Of a stretch of 64,000 bases of DNA, positions 26,463-37,063 are shown in pieces. The notes below the pieces were generated by a model. It was not told the origin of the DNA, made no database searches, and worked only from the letters and a program-made list of their open reading frames with translations. The stretch is from Gammaproteobacteria bacterium. GTDB taxonomy: Bacteria; Pseudomonadota; Gammaproteobacteria; Pseudomonadales; Pseudohongiellaceae. The stretch is from positions 186,001 to 250,000 of the forward strand of contig JAUXNX010000001.1 of the NCBI GenBank assembly GCA_030682575.1, given 5' to 3'. The position numbers and the translations under genes are program-made. Numbering within the stretch: position 1 is the stretch's first letter; the number at the start of each line of letters is the position of its first letter.

Positions 26463-27175
26463 AAACGAATCTCTCACAGAGCATTCTGGCTGTGCTGTTG
26501 TCCACGCTATCTCTCGACGTACTTGCACAGGCTCACGACAATCCCGATCCGCTGCTGGGGACTGTTGTCATCGAGCAATTGGAATGGCGTGACACCCCTG
26601 GCGAGAAGCCGCTGATACTGGAAGGCCACGGCTGGCTCGGCTACGACCTGCACAAGTTGTGGATCAAGACGGATCTTGACGTCGTGGAAGGTGAAGTGGA
26701 GGAGGCTGAAGTACAGGCACTCTACAGCCGCGCCATCTCGGCGTTCTGGGATATGCAGGTTGGTGCGCGTGTGGATCTGGAGCCGTCACCGTCGCAGACC
26801 TGGGGCGTCATCGGCGTGCAGGGTCTTGCGCCCTATTTCTACGACATCGACGCGGCCTTGTTCATCGGTGACTCGGGTGATCTTGCTGCCAGGGTGAGCG
26901 CCGAATACGAGATCATGCTGACGCAGAACTGGGTGCTGTCGCCGGAGTTGTCGCTGGATTTCTTCGGACAGAACGACCGAAGCATGGCACGGGGCTCCGG
27001 TCTTGCCACGGCGCAGGCAGGCCTGCGTCTGCGCTATGAAATCCGCCGCGAGTTCGCTCCTTATGTGGGTATCAATTGGAACAGGATGTTTGGATCTACC
27101 GCCGATTTCGCACGAGCGAGTGGCGAAGATGTCAGCGATACGCATTGGGTTGTCGGAGTGCGTGCCTGGTTCTGA
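26459..27175 (+). CDS. copB: Copper-resistance outer-membrane protein CopB
   Basis: CopB is an outer-membrane beta-barrel of the Cop system. The 238-residue protein has a signal peptide ending near VLAQA and no Met/His-rich N-terminal extension of the sort some CopB carry. The barrel sequence includes GYDLHKLWIKTDLDVVEGEV and APYVGINWNRMFG. It ends in VVGVRAWF, with the terminal Phe used for barrel insertion. Its ATG overlaps the copA stop (ATGA), and GGAG precedes it, so the two are translationally coupled. Confidence 0.92.
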   Translation: MKTNLSQSILAVLLSTLSLDVLAQAHDNPDPLLGTVVIEQLEWRDTPGEKPLILEGHGWLGYDLHKLWIKTDLDVVEGEVEEAEVQALYSRAISAFWDMQVGARVDLEPSPSQTWGVIGVQGLAPYFYDIDAALFIGDSGDLAARVSAEYEIMLTQNWVLSPELSLDFFGQNDRSMARGSGLATAQAGLRLRYEIRREFAPYVGINWNRMFGSTADFARASGEDVSDTHWVVGVRAWF

Positions 27176-27298
27176 ACACTGCTCGCGAGACATGAATCCG
27201 CAGTCATCGTGGCAACGGATTCATGCTCGCCAGCCGTTTACATGGGCTGCTACACTCCACATGTCAAGTTCACCTTTCCTCCCACAAGCGAGCACCTC

Positions 27299-27760
27299 AT
27301 GAGCGAAAAAACCTTCAGCGTGCAGTTGCGACTGCTCGAGAATTACCTGTTTCAGATCGACTTCGGTGAGTTCGGCAATGTGCTCGCCGACGAACCAGAG
27401 CCAATTGGCGGTGGCGAAGGACCAAGCCCCACTGCCATGCTCGCGGCGTCCGTCGCCAATTGTCTGTCCGCCAGCCTGCTGTTCGCGCTGCGCAAGTACA
27501 AGCAGGACCCGGGTGACATCAGTGCCACCGTGACCGGCACCATTGGCCGCGTGGAGAAATTTCAACGGGTCACGAATCTGCAGGTGCAGATCCGCCTGGC
27601 TGTGGCGCAGAACGAGCTGCCCGACCTTGCCAAGGCTGTCAGCCAGTTCGAGAACTTCTGCACCGTCACAGAAAGTGTCCGCCACGGCATCCCCGTGGAT
27701 GTCGAGATTGTCGACAACGCAGGTGTCAGCGTACATCGGAGTACAGCGAATCACGCATGA
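27299..27760 (+). CDS. OsmC/Ohr-family protein
   Basis: A 153-residue OsmC-like protein. The family's two cysteines are C55 in ASVANCLSASLLFAL and C121 in NFCTVTESVRHGIPV, the pair used for hydroperoxide reduction in OsmC and Ohr. The start at 27299 gives the usual domain length; the frame opens earlier without a ribosome site. It overlaps the following transporter gene by four bases (ATGA), so the two are likely co-translated. Whether it reduces peroxides or has another role is not shown. Confidence 0.87.
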   Translation: MSEKTFSVQLRLLENYLFQIDFGEFGNVLADEPEPIGGGEGPSPTAMLAASVANCLSASLLFALRKYKQDPGDISATVTGTIGRVEKFQRVTNLQVQIRLAVAQNELPDLAKAVSQFENFCTVTESVRHGIPVDVEIVDNAGVSVHRSTANHA

Positions 27761-29016
27761 CACCCACTTCTTCACAACCAGCGCCACACACTGTCACGCA
27801 GACTGATCAGCGGCCAACGCTGTGGCTGATGGTGGGTGCCAGTATTCTCTGCACCCTCGTGACTGTGGTTTTTGCGCGTTTGGCTTATGGGCTGATATTG
27901 CCGTCAATGAGCGCCAGCCTTGGCCTGAATTATGCCGAAGCAGCGAATCTTGGCACCGTCACCGCCCTCGGTTATCTCACCTTGGTGCTGCCCGCCGGCA
28001 TGCTGGCCAGTCGCTATGGCGCACGTCGGGCTATCCTGCTCGGACTCTGTCTGGGGATCGCCGGTTTCTCGGGCCTTGCAATGGCCTCCTCCTATCCGAC
28101 ACTGCTGGTGCTGATGGTGATGCTCGGCGCCGCCACCGCGTTCGCCTATACACCACTGATCTCGTTACTCGGCAGCTGGTTTCCGGAGCGACGTGGCACT
28201 GTCATCGGTTTCGCCAACAGCGGGGTGGGCAGCGGCATGCTGTTGGCTGGGGCAGTGGTGCCATTACTGACCGGTGAGGGCAGTGATCCCGATACCGGCT
28301 GGCGCTTCGTGTGGGCACTGTTCGGCTTGAGTGCTGTACTGTGTGCCGTGGTGTGCGCCATTGTCTTCAAGGACCCGCCCCGTCCTGCTCAGAACGATTC
28401 TGTTGGTAAAGTGCCACGTGTCCGTATCAACTCGGTGTATCGCAACCCGCACGTGGTGACGGTAGGACTGGTTTACGCTGTTGTTGGTGTCACCTACATC
28501 GTGCAATCCATCTTCATGTACAGCTTCGCACTGAACGCCGGTATTTCTCCCGTTGCAGCAGGAAGACTCGTGGCACTGATGGGAATTCTGGCGATATTTG
28601 CCGGGCCGTTGTGGGGCTGGGGATCTGATCTCATGGGCCATGGTCGGGCGCTGATGATCTGCATGTGCATGTGTCTGATCGGTACCGCTGCACCGGTGCT
28701 GCGGCCCACACTGCCAGCATTCACACTGCACTACCTGCTGCTTGGTATTTCGGTGACCGGGCTGTTCACTGCAATTCTGGCCAGTGCCACCCGCACGGTC
28801 AGCCGCGAGCATGCGGCAGTCGCAGTCAGTTTCGTCACGCTGTTCTTCGCGTTCGGGCAACTGGTTGGCCCTGCCCTTGCCGGATTGCTGCTGGAGGCAA
28901 CCGGCAACTTCCGACTCACATTCCTTATCAGTTGTCTGCTGATGGTGCTTGGCATCTATCTCAGTTGGCTGAGCGGACAGTCACAGGATCGCACCGATTT
29001 GATGCGCAAAACTTGA
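27757..29016 (+). CDS. YbfB/YjiJ-like MFS transporter
   Basis: Major facilitator protein of 419 residues with about 12 membrane segments. The first-loop motif GMLASRYGARRAIL between helices 2 and 3 is typical of MFS. The overall pattern (FARLAYGLILPSM near helix 1, LGSWFPERRGTVIGFANSGVG at helix 4-5) fits the YbfB/YjiJ subgroup. The substrate is unknown. It is translationally coupled to the OsmC gene upstream, which may link it to a reactive or thiol compound, but that is speculation. Confidence 0.87.
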   Translation: MTPTSSQPAPHTVTQTDQRPTLWLMVGASILCTLVTVVFARLAYGLILPSMSASLGLNYAEAANLGTVTALGYLTLVLPAGMLASRYGARRAILLGLCLGIAGFSGLAMASSYPTLLVLMVMLGAATAFAYTPLISLLGSWFPERRGTVIGFANSGVGSGMLLAGAVVPLLTGEGSDPDTGWRFVWALFGLSAVLCAVVCAIVFKDPPRPAQNDSVGKVPRVRINSVYRNPHVVTVGLVYAVVGVTYIVQSIFMYSFALNAGISPVAAGRLVALMGILAIFAGPLWGWGSDLMGHGRALMICMCMCLIGTAAPVLRPTLPAFTLHYLLLGISVTGLFTAILASATRTVSREHAAVAVSFVTLFFAFGQLVGPALAGLLLEATGNFRLTFLISCLLMVLGIYLSWLSGQSQDRTDLMRKT

Positions 29017-29054
29017 CTCATCTGCTCAAGAGTCAGACTTTTGAGGTTACCAAC

Positions 29055-29507
29055 ATGCTTCAGTGGCGCTGCCAGCCCTTCTCCGAACTCAGCACGGAAC
29101 AACTCCATGCAATATTGCACCTGCGCCGGCAGGTCTTTGTCATTGAACAGGCATGCGACTATCAGGATATCGATGGCTGTGATGAGGACGCGATGCATCT
29201 GTTTGCAGAGGAAAACAACACACTGGTCGCCTATTGCCGCCTGCTGCCACCCGGAAAGAAATACACCGAGCCTGCCATCGGACGTGTATGCACAGCTCAG
29301 ACTCACCGTGGTCTGGGAATTGGCAGGATATTGATGGCGAAGGCGCTGCAGCAGATAGCGCAACACCATCCTGGTCAGGCTGTGCGAATTTCGGCACAGT
29401 GTTACCTGCAGGAGTTCTACGAGTCGTTCGGATTCAGGGCAACATCCTCGCCCTACGACGAGGATGGCATCCTGCATATCGATATGCTGTCAGAATTTCG
29501 ATCTTAG
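29055..29507 (+). CDS. elaA: ElaA-like GNAT acetyltransferase
   Basis: A 150-residue GNAT protein. The N-terminal QLHAILHLRRQVFVIEQACD, with YQDIDGCDEDAMHLFA, is typical of ElaA. The acetyl-CoA site is IGRVCTAQTHRGLGIGRILM (QxxRGxG/A type). The C-terminal FYESFGFRATSSPYDEDGI completes the fold. The substrate of ElaA is not established. The start at 29055 has GAGG eight bases upstream. Its stop overlaps that of the convergent receptor gene by four bases. Confidence 0.93.
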   Translation: MLQWRCQPFSELSTEQLHAILHLRRQVFVIEQACDYQDIDGCDEDAMHLFAEENNTLVAYCRLLPPGKKYTEPAIGRVCTAQTHRGLGIGRILMAKALQQIAQHHPGQAVRISAQCYLQEFYESFGFRATSSPYDEDGILHIDMLSEFRS

Positions 29508-32500
29508 AATTGCAACAACGCCCTGGCATAAATACGGCGACCACGACCATCGAAAACACTGGCATCGTAGTTGGTCACGATGCTTGGATCGTAAGTGGTA
29601 AGACCGCCTTCTCGGTGCGGGATCTTCGCATTGAACGCATCAAGCACACCGACAGAAAATACCGACGTACCCATCTTCTTGCTTGCCCAGTCCATCGTAT
29701 AGCTGTATTGAATGTCCCAGCTCTGATAGCTGTCGATTTCCTTGCGCACCAGTGAGCGCACCAGATCATTGCCGGCATCATAGGTGCTCTGGTAGGCAAG
29801 ATCGCGATAGGAACCTATCAACCGTGTGATGACCGTCAGGCCGTGATTGTCCCGCAGCCAGTTCAGGCTGATGTTGCCCTTGTTGTCCGGCAGTGATCGC
29901 ACCAGATTGCCATCGCCAGTGGTACCGGCTGCATCGAATTCTCCAGTCTCCAGCAACCCGAGTTCCAACCCTGGCACATCGATCAATCTGTACTGGCGCA
30001 CATGAGTATAATCAAGGCCGAGTCGGAACAGACCGAAGCTGTTGCTCCACGCATAACCCAGCTTCAGATCAACACCATCGGAGATGATCGTACCCGCATT
30101 GATGGTGCTCAACACCGTGGTAGTCAACTGCGCAGTGGTCGATGCAAAAGTACGCACGACACCTGGCACCACGTACTTGCGCGGGTCCACGACACAGTTC
30201 AGACGCTGTGCAGAATTGCGACCAAACTGTGCTTCCAGCGCATTCGGATCACAGGCCTCGAACGGCGTCGTGGCGTTGCCGGAAAGAGAACTGTTCAGCA
30301 AGTAGTTGGCCGGATTTGCAGCAGCAACCTGGAAGGCCGCGATCTCGCCGGCAATCGCGGAAATGCCGGGCTGTGGCAGCACTTTATCCTTGAGTTCGAA
30401 GCGCCAGAAATCGGCATTCACACTCAATCCCTGCAGTGCGCCGGAGGGCGTCCAGATGAAACCGGCACTGAAGGTATCGGCGTGTTCATTCTCGACATCC
30501 GGTGCGGCAGCACCCAAAGTGTAAGTCGTATTGGGTAGCGCGTGCTCATTGGTCGGCGGCAACAGACCTGCACGTACGGCTTGATTGCGCAGTGGGTCGC
30601 GGAATGTATTCTGCGAACCTTCCAGTCCCTCTTCCACGACGCCAACATTTGGGGCTCGGAAAGACTGCGAGAATGAACCCCGCACCAGCAACTCCTCCAC
30701 TGGTCGCCAACTCGCAGCAATCTTCGGTGTCACTTCACTGCCGATATTGCCACCATAGTCTTCCCAGCGTAGCGCGAATTGTGTTTCGACATTCTGCACA
30801 AGTGGCAGCGACAACTCGGTAAATACCGCCTTCACGTTACGATCATTATCGTAGTTGAAAATACAGAATGAACATTCCAGGTTGTTGCTGACATAGTGAA
30901 ATACATCGGGTCTGCCAGCACTGTCATAACCAAGGATTGCATTTGGGATACCGGGCAGATTGATCGCGGGCGCACGAGATGCATTGTTCTGCATGCGGTA
31001 CTGCGCACCGGCCGCAAACTGTGCCATACCGCCACGCAATGGCAGCAATTCACCCGTGATGACCGCGTCAATGACGCCGAGTTTGTTGCGCTTGTCGGCA
31101 CGCAGGATCGTGGGGCTCATCCAGTCGATCAATTCCTGCGAATTGGCCAGCGCCGGGTTTATCAGTGCTGTCAGGAACGGATTGAAGAACTGGCATCCAC
31201 CAATGCCATGGTTGTTGCTGGTCAGTGCCAGCGACAGACTCTCGCGCGTGTTGAACACATAACCGGGGAAGAAAGTCTGGGTCAGACCATCACCAAGCGC
31301 TCCGTTGGAGACATTCCAGAATGTGGGCAACGCGCCCCCCAGAGGACCGGGGGTATTGCGAAAATCGAAATCAGCGCGACCATTGGGTGTACAGTTCGGT
31401 CCGCCCAGACCATTGGCAGCCAGCTCGGCACGATCACGCTGCAACGTGCGATAGCGCTGTTCGAAACTGGTACCGCTCCAGGAATAGCTGACATCGTAGG
31501 TGAATTGCCGATCATCGAATGCCTGGAACTCGCCCTTGAATCCCGCCTGTACACCAACAGTTTCAGTATCCGTGAAATTCGAATCACCGCCGGTGCGTGG
31601 CGTACCCGTACGAATCGTGGCCCACAGTGGTACATTCATGCCGCCATTGGCGAGCGCATTCGGCACGTTCGGAATATTCGTTGGCCTGGGTAATCCCGCA
31701 GCAGGCGCATAGAAACCCAGCTCCGCTGTCTGCCCGATGCCGTAACCACCCCACGCAGGATTGCCGATGTGAGAACCAGGTGCCGCCAGAAACACGGAGG
31801 CGCCACGTGAACTCAGTGCTCCGGAATCCGTGCGCTGAATGCTGGAATCCGACCATTGCAGAAAGGAGTAGAATTCGGCCTTCTCGCTGAAACTGTGATT
31901 GAAGGAAGCGGCAATGCTGTCGCGCTCAATGCCCAGATTCATGTAGTGCCAGTCATAAGTGCCTTCACGACAGGAGCCGGTGTTCAACCCTCGCCGGTCA
32001 TTGCGACTGCCGACAAAGAACGGCTCGCCTTCAGCATCGCTCAGGCTCGTGCACAGTGGATCGGTGTATACAGGGTTGCTCAGCCCCCCTTCGGCAACAT
32101 TGCGAGCCATCACTGCAGGATTCAGATAGGCTGCGTTGAAATTGGCGCCAAACTGCGGGTTGTTGAAGACCGCCTCGGCACTGCTCGGCGTGCCACCAAC
32201 GATGTCGCTGAACTCGGAATTCTCATTGAAGTAGCGCGCGTATTCCACTGGCACAGGATCACGTTCATAGCGCTCGGCAGCCAGTACGAAGCGAGTATCG
32301 CCAGTGCTATCGACCCAGCCCCATATCGCGCTCGCAGTCGTGTCAAAAAGATCTCCGGCTTTCTGCACGCCCTGAATATCGCCATAGAGTTCGAAGCCTT
32401 CGAAATCGGTGCGCATGATCAGGTTGACCGCACCTGCGACAGCATCGGAACCATAGAGTGCGGAGCCACCATCGGTAAGAATCTCCAACCGATCCACCAT

Positions 32501-32953
32501 CACCATCGGAATCGAGTTCAGATCCACCATTTCACCACCGCTGCGTGTGGTCGTGGCAGCAGAGACCTGGCGCTTGCCATTGATCAGCGTGAGCGTGGAG
32601 TTCTCGCCGAGGTTGCGCAGATTGATATTGGCGATGCCTTGTACCTGTGTGTTCTCACCAGAACCAACATTACTGACCGAGCCGGAGTTCACTTCCAGAT
32701 TCTTGATGACATCCCATATCTGTGCAGCCCCCTGATACTCAATGGCGCTGCGATCAATCACCTGTACAGGTGAAGGGCCATCCAGAGGACTGCCACGTAG
32801 ATAGGAGCCCGTAACGAGCACCTCTTCCACTTCTGGTGTTCGCGACTCCTGCGCCTGCAACTGCAGCGCGGAAAAGCTCATGGCGGATACAACACTGGTA
32901 ACGAGGAGAGATTTGCCGGATTGGTCGAACCGGCGGCGAAACCGCTGAGACAT
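29504..32953 (-). CDS. Large TonB-dependent outer-membrane receptor
   Basis: A 1149-residue TonB-dependent receptor. A signal peptide ends around QLQAQ. A TonB-box-like stretch (VEEVLVTGSYLRG) is followed by a plug domain with SAIEYQGAAQIWDVIKNLEV, NINLRNLGENSTLTLINGKR and DGGSALYGSDAVAGAVNLIM. A long barrel ends in GRRIYARALLQF. The length is at the upper end of the family. Receptors of this type import large ligands such as peptides or oligosaccharides, but the ligand here is unknown. The start at 32953 has AAAGGA upstream. No transport partner gene is adjacent. Confidence 0.92.
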   Translation of the reverse strand: MSQRFRRRFDQSGKSLLVTSVVSAMSFSALQLQAQESRTPEVEEVLVTGSYLRGSPLDGPSPVQVIDRSAIEYQGAAQIWDVIKNLEVNSGSVSNVGSGENTQVQGIANINLRNLGENSTLTLINGKRQVSAATTTRSGGEMVDLNSIPMVMVDRLEILTDGGSALYGSDAVAGAVNLIMRTDFEGFELYGDIQGVQKAGDLFDTTASAIWGWVDSTGDTRFVLAAERYERDPVPVEYARYFNENSEFSDIVGGTPSSAEAVFNNPQFGANFNAAYLNPAVMARNVAEGGLSNPVYTDPLCTSLSDAEGEPFFVGSRNDRRGLNTGSCREGTYDWHYMNLGIERDSIAASFNHSFSEKAEFYSFLQWSDSSIQRTDSGALSSRGASVFLAAPGSHIGNPAWGGYGIGQTAELGFYAPAAGLPRPTNIPNVPNALANGGMNVPLWATIRTGTPRTGGDSNFTDTETVGVQAGFKGEFQAFDDRQFTYDVSYSWSGTSFEQRYRTLQRDRAELAANGLGGPNCTPNGRADFDFRNTPGPLGGALPTFWNVSNGALGDGLTQTFFPGYVFNTRESLSLALTSNNHGIGGCQFFNPFLTALINPALANSQELIDWMSPTILRADKRNKLGVIDAVITGELLPLRGGMAQFAAGAQYRMQNNASRAPAINLPGIPNAILGYDSAGRPDVFHYVSNNLECSFCIFNYDNDRNVKAVFTELSLPLVQNVETQFALRWEDYGGNIGSEVTPKIAASWRPVEELLVRGSFSQSFRAPNVGVVEEGLEGSQNTFRDPLRNQAVRAGLLPPTNEHALPNTTYTLGAAAPDVENEHADTFSAGFIWTPSGALQGLSVNADFWRFELKDKVLPQPGISAIAGEIAAFQVAAANPANYLLNSSLSGNATTPFEACDPNALEAQFGRNSAQRLNCVVDPRKYVVPGVVRTFASTTAQLTTTVLSTINAGTIISDGVDLKLGYAWSNSFGLFRLGLDYTHVRQYRLIDVPGLELGLLETGEFDAAGTTGDGNLVRSLPDNKGNISLNWLRDNHGLTVITRLIGSYRDLAYQSTYDAGNDLVRSLVRKEIDSYQSWDIQYSYTMDWASKKMGTSVFSVGVLDAFNAKIPHREGGLTTYDPSIVTNYDASVFDGRGRRIYARALLQF

Positions 32954-33310
32954 GGGGATTTCCTTTGCGAATGACACGCTTAGCGCACGACACACTTAGT
33001 GAAAAGCACTAATTTGGTGGGTGACGCTATGCGCGGGCAACACGGTTACGATCTTGTGTTGGCGTGTAATTACCGCCGCAATACAAGGAGTTGCCCGGAC
33101 TTTATCCAATCAATCTGGGCAAAGCAACCGCAACGCCCAAGAATTGTAGCTCGTTCCGCCGCTTCGACTGACCGCGCGGACTCATACTGTGAGCATGGGG
33201 TGGAGTGGTGATCTGTGGAATAGTCCCTACCTGCAACTTCCCCATCCTGCTAAGCTGGCCAGCATTGAATGTATGCGAACTGCATGACGAAATGGATGGA
33301 GAATTACGGT
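32954..33310. other. Divergent promoter region, no gene
   Basis: A gap of about 357 bases between the large receptor gene and the DUF945 gene. A small inverted repeat (TTAGTG-AAAAG-CACTAA, about 32996-33012) lies upstream of the receptor and could be an operator, though it is short. Nothing else stands out. Confidence 0.45.
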
Positions 33311-34612
33311 ATGAAGAAGTTGCTCGTGCTGCTTGGTGGCGTGATTGTGACGATCCTGACGATCAGCCCAAAGCTGCTGGGATTGATGATCCAGGACGAC
33401 AGCACCGAAACAAGGCTGATCGAGATGACAGGCCAGCCTGGTTTAAGCCTTGCCATGCAGTCCGGCTGGTTCTCCAGCCAGGGGCAAATCACCATCCGCG
33501 ACCCGATCATTGCAGGCAACATGTACAGAGGCGTTGTACTCGTCGCCGATCTTGCGGTACTGCACGGCCCGCTGCTGGTGACCGATGACGGCATGAAACT
33601 CGGTATGGCATGGGCGCGCATTCTGCCGGTGATTTCCGGCCTTGCCGCCAACGATCCCATTCAGCAACTACTGGCAGAAGACATGCAGACTTCTTTTACA
33701 GTGCTGGCCGGATTGGATGGTTCGCTGCAGTTGCACATGGATGCCGGTGCGTTGCAGTTCGCAGAGGCTGGCACATATCTGTATCTGGACGATCTGCGGG
33801 CCGACCTGCACATCGCTGCCAATGGCAATGCAGAACTGAGAGCCAGCAGCAGTGAAATTACCGTCGGAGATGCCCTCAACGACACGGTTATTCGCAACGC
33901 CAGCATGACACTGCACACCGAGGAGCTCAGTGCCACCCCGCTGCCTGGTGGGCTTGGGGTGCGAGCCACACAACTGCAAAGTAACGGTTTGCAGCAGTTG
34001 ACGATGAACGGGATTAGCATAGACTATGTCGCCCGCCCGGAACCTGACACCAGAACCATTACACTGCAGCAGAATGTGCAGATTGACGAGATTGTGTCGT
34101 CGATGCCGATAGACTCACTGACGCTGACATCGGAATTCACAGGAATTGACGAGAATATAGCCGCTGGCTACATCGCCTTCATGCGCGAAACGCAGGGCCG
34201 GATGCAGTTGATGAGCGAGACTCAACTACAGAACCACGTTGCACAGCACAGCGAACAATTGGTGCTCGGACTGATTCGCAGCCCGCTGCAACAAAGAGGT
34301 AATGTGATAGTGCAGGCCTTTGGCGGGGAACATCGCGCAGCACTGGACATCGAATGGCCGGGAATGGACGGATTATCATCGCTGAGCGGTATCGATGTAC
34401 GGCAGGTTATTCGCGTGATTGATGTCACGCTCGATATTGTTGCAGACGAGGAGGCATTGTCGAGAAGTCCGATCGCTGCCTCCGTTCGTGCCTACGTGAT
34501 GCAGGGAATGCTGCCACAAGACAATGGCAACGTGCTGCTGAATGCGAGTCTGCGAGGCAGCGTTCTTGTTGTGAATGGGCAACGTTTTCCGCTGGAAGCA
34601 TTACTGAATTAA
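33311..34612 (+). CDS. DUF945 (YdgA-like) family protein
   Basis: A 433-residue protein starting [20 protein letters not shown], a single N-terminal membrane anchor or signal. A long, repetitive beta-rich body follows ([40 protein letters not shown] at the C-terminus). This matches the DUF945/YdgA family of envelope proteins, whose function is poorly known. The start at 33311 gives the signal sequence and has GGAG about nine bases upstream. The gene precedes ygiQ by 25 bases, in the same direction. Confidence 0.75.
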   Translation: MKKLLVLLGGVIVTILTISPKLLGLMIQDDSTETRLIEMTGQPGLSLAMQSGWFSSQGQITIRDPIIAGNMYRGVVLVADLAVLHGPLLVTDDGMKLGMAWARILPVISGLAANDPIQQLLAEDMQTSFTVLAGLDGSLQLHMDAGALQFAEAGTYLYLDDLRADLHIAANGNAELRASSSEITVGDALNDTVIRNASMTLHTEELSATPLPGGLGVRATQLQSNGLQQLTMNGISIDYVARPEPDTRTITLQQNVQIDEIVSSMPIDSLTLTSEFTGIDENIAAGYIAFMRETQGRMQLMSETQLQNHVAQHSEQLVLGLIRSPLQQRGNVIVQAFGGEHRAALDIEWPGMDGLSSLSGIDVRQVIRVIDVTLDIVADEEALSRSPIAASVRAYVMQGMLPQDNGNVLLNASLRGSVLVVNGQRFPLEALLN

Positions 34613-34637
34613 TGACACAGAATCTTATTGGAACACC

Positions 34638-36809
34638 ATGAGCCAGATCACCACAGACCACTCCACCCGCCACCTGTTCTCCTACCCGAAATACTGGGCG
34701 GAGTGCTACGGAACCGCGCCCTATCTGCCCATGTCCCGCGCGGAGATGGATGCCCTGGGCTGGGACAGCTGCGACATCATTCTGGTGACAGGTGACGCCT
34801 ATGTGGATCACCCCAGCTTCGGTATGGCGGTGATCGGCCGCATGCTCGAATCCCAGGGCTTTCGCGTCGGCATCATCGCGCAGCCGGACTGGCACTCCAC
34901 CAAGGCGTTCAAGGCTCTGGGTGAGCCGAACCTGTTCTTCGGCGTGACTGCGGGCAACATGGACTCGATGATCAACGCCTACACCGCCGATCTACGCATC
35001 CGCACCGACGACGCTTATACACCGGACGGTGTAGCGGGCAAGCGGCCGGATCGCGCCGTGATCGTCTACAGCCAGCGCTGCCGCGAAGCCTATTACAAGA
35101 CACCGATCGTCATCGGCGGCATCGAAGCCAGCCTGCGGCGCATCGCCCAGTACGACTACTGGAGCGACAAGGTCCGCAAGTCGGTATTGATCGACTCCAA
35201 CGCCGACATTCTTCTGTATGGCAATGCCGAGCGTGCACTGGTAGAGGTCGCGCATCAGATCTCTGCCGGACACACCATCGCCGAGATGACCCGCATTCGC
35301 GGCACTGCAGTCCTGCTCGACAATGTGCCCGCTGGCTGGACCGAGATCGACTCCACACGCATCGACTGGCCGAGCAAGATTGATGCGATGCCCAACCCTT
35401 ACGAATACAAGGATCCGGAGTCGCAGAGCTGCGCGACTGACAGGAATGCTGACGCGGACCCGCAGGCCGCAAGCCCCATCCGCATCATCCCCATGCCGCT
35501 GCACCGCAAGAACGATCTCGACAAGGACACTACCTATATCCGCCTGCCTTCCTACAACAAGGTAAAGAGTGACCCGGCACTGTATGCCCACGCCTCCCGC
35601 GTGCTGCATCAGGAGTCCAACCCCCATAACGCCCGTGTGCTGGTGCAGAAACACGACACCAAGGAAATCTGGATCAACGAGCCGCCGATTCCCCTGGAAA
35701 CCGACGAGATGGATGGCGTGTTCGACCTGCCCTATCAGCGTCGTCCGCATCCGAGCTATGGCGATGCGAAGATTCCAGCCTATGACATGATCAAGACGTC
35801 GGTGAACATCATGCGCGGCTGCTTCGGTGGCTGCACGTTCTGTTCCATCACCGAGCATGAAGGACGCATCATCCAGAGTCGCTCCGAGGAATCGATCCTC
35901 AAGGAAGTGGCGCTGATTCGCGATCAGGTGCCGGGCTTTACCGGCACCATCTCCGATCTGGGCGGCCCAACGGCGAACATGTACCGCCTCAACTGCAAGT
36001 CCGAGACGATTCAGAAGAACTGTCGCCGTCTGTCCTGCGTGTATCCAACCATCTGCCAGCATCTGGACACGGACCACAAACATACGACCCAGCTCTATCG
36101 CAAGGCCCGCATGATCCCCGGTATCAAGCGCGTGGCGATCGCGTCAGGATTACGCTATGACCTGGCACTTCGCGATCCGGAGTATGTGGAAGAACTGGTG
36201 ACCCACCACGTCGGCGGCTATCTGAAGATTGCGCCGGAGCACAGCGAGGAGAACACACTTTCCAAGATGATGAAACCGAGCATCAGCTCCTACGACGAGT
36301 TCAAGGAGATGTTCGACAAATTCTCGAAGAAGGCCGGCAAGGTGCAGTACCTCATCCCCTACTTCATCGCCGCGCATCCGGGCACCGAGAATTCCGACAT
36401 GCTCAGCCTCGGCCTGTGGCTGAAGAAGAACAAGTTCAGGCCCGATCAGGTACAGACGTTCTATCCATCACCGATGGCGCTGGCCACGGCGATGTATCAC
36501 TCCGGCCGCAACCCGCTGAAGAAAGTGACCTACAAGAGCGAGAAGGTCAGCATCGTGCGCCAGATCGAACAGCGTCGTATCCAGAAGGCCTTCCTGCGCT
36601 ACCACGACGAGAAGAACTGGCCGCTGCTGCGTCAGGCTCTCAAAGACATGGGACGTGAGGACATGATTGGGGATGGGCCGCATCAACTGGTGCCTGCGGA
36701 GAAGAAGTCTGCACGGCACGGCCCGGCACCGAAGCGTCCTGGAGGGAAACCCTCAACGGCAAAACCTGCCGGAAAATTTGACGCCAGGAAGGCCCGCAAC
36801 CGCCCGTAA
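34638..36809 (+). CDS. ygiQ: YgiQ family radical SAM protein
   Basis: A 723-residue radical SAM protein of the YgiQ family. The iron-sulfur motif CFGGCTFC is at residues 395-402, CxxxCxxC type. The N-terminal half ([38 protein letters not shown]) and [18 protein letters not shown] near the C-terminus are family signatures. The last 40 residues are Lys/Pro-rich, as usual. The reaction is not established. Confidence 0.95.
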   Translation: MSQITTDHSTRHLFSYPKYWAECYGTAPYLPMSRAEMDALGWDSCDIILVTGDAYVDHPSFGMAVIGRMLESQGFRVGIIAQPDWHSTKAFKALGEPNLFFGVTAGNMDSMINAYTADLRIRTDDAYTPDGVAGKRPDRAVIVYSQRCREAYYKTPIVIGGIEASLRRIAQYDYWSDKVRKSVLIDSNADILLYGNAERALVEVAHQISAGHTIAEMTRIRGTAVLLDNVPAGWTEIDSTRIDWPSKIDAMPNPYEYKDPESQSCATDRNADADPQAASPIRIIPMPLHRKNDLDKDTTYIRLPSYNKVKSDPALYAHASRVLHQESNPHNARVLVQKHDTKEIWINEPPIPLETDEMDGVFDLPYQRRPHPSYGDAKIPAYDMIKTSVNIMRGCFGGCTFCSITEHEGRIIQSRSEESILKEVALIRDQVPGFTGTISDLGGPTANMYRLNCKSETIQKNCRRLSCVYPTICQHLDTDHKHTTQLYRKARMIPGIKRVAIASGLRYDLALRDPEYVEELVTHHVGGYLKIAPEHSEENTLSKMMKPSISSYDEFKEMFDKFSKKAGKVQYLIPYFIAAHPGTENSDMLSLGLWLKKNKFRPDQVQTFYPSPMALATAMYHSGRNPLKKVTYKSEKVSIVRQIEQRRIQKAFLRYHDEKNWPLLRQALKDMGREDMIGDGPHQLVPAEKKSARHGPAPKRPGGKPSTAKPAGKFDARKARNRP

Positions 36810-36832
36810 CTCCTTTTGTGACTCCATCCACT

Positions 36833-36862
36833 GTGGAAGCGGGCCTCGCCCGCACTACCCAC
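36833..36862. repeat. REP-like palindrome (first of a pair)
   Basis: An imperfect palindrome with arms GCGGGC and GCCCGC, flanked by GTGG and CCAC, just after ygiQ. It forms a BIME-like pair with the copy at 36886. Confidence 0.55.
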
Positions 36863-36885
36863 AAGACTCCTCATTAATCCAGGAA

Positions 36886-36912
36886 CATCGCGGACATGAT
36901 CCGCTCCCACAG
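36886..36912. repeat. REP-like palindrome (second of a pair)
   Basis: Arms GCGGA and TCCGC around CATGA. The minus strand reads CTGTGGGAGCGGATCATG, a head often seen in Pseudomonas REP sequences. It is opposite in orientation to many single copies and lies 24 bases from the first palindrome. Confidence 0.6.
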
Positions 36913-36954
36913 GGCCTCAACGTGCCCGAAAAACATTTGCATCCACCTGTTGAT

Positions 36955-36991
36955 GATAATGATTCTCATATGTATAATGATTCCCATCAGT
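36955..36991 (+). promoter_or_regulatory. Tandem Fur boxes before the FecA-like receptor
   Basis: GATAATGATTCTCATATGT and an adjacent TATAATGATTCCCATCAGT each match the 19-bp Fur consensus at about 12 positions, with the left halves almost perfect. They lie 70-110 bases before the receptor start and suggest repression by iron-loaded Fur. Confidence 0.75.
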
Positions 36992-37063
36992 AGGGTTGAT
37001 TGATTATCCAATTGAAATCCCGCTCCATAAAAGTACATAGAAGTTGTAATCACGGAGAGTTAC

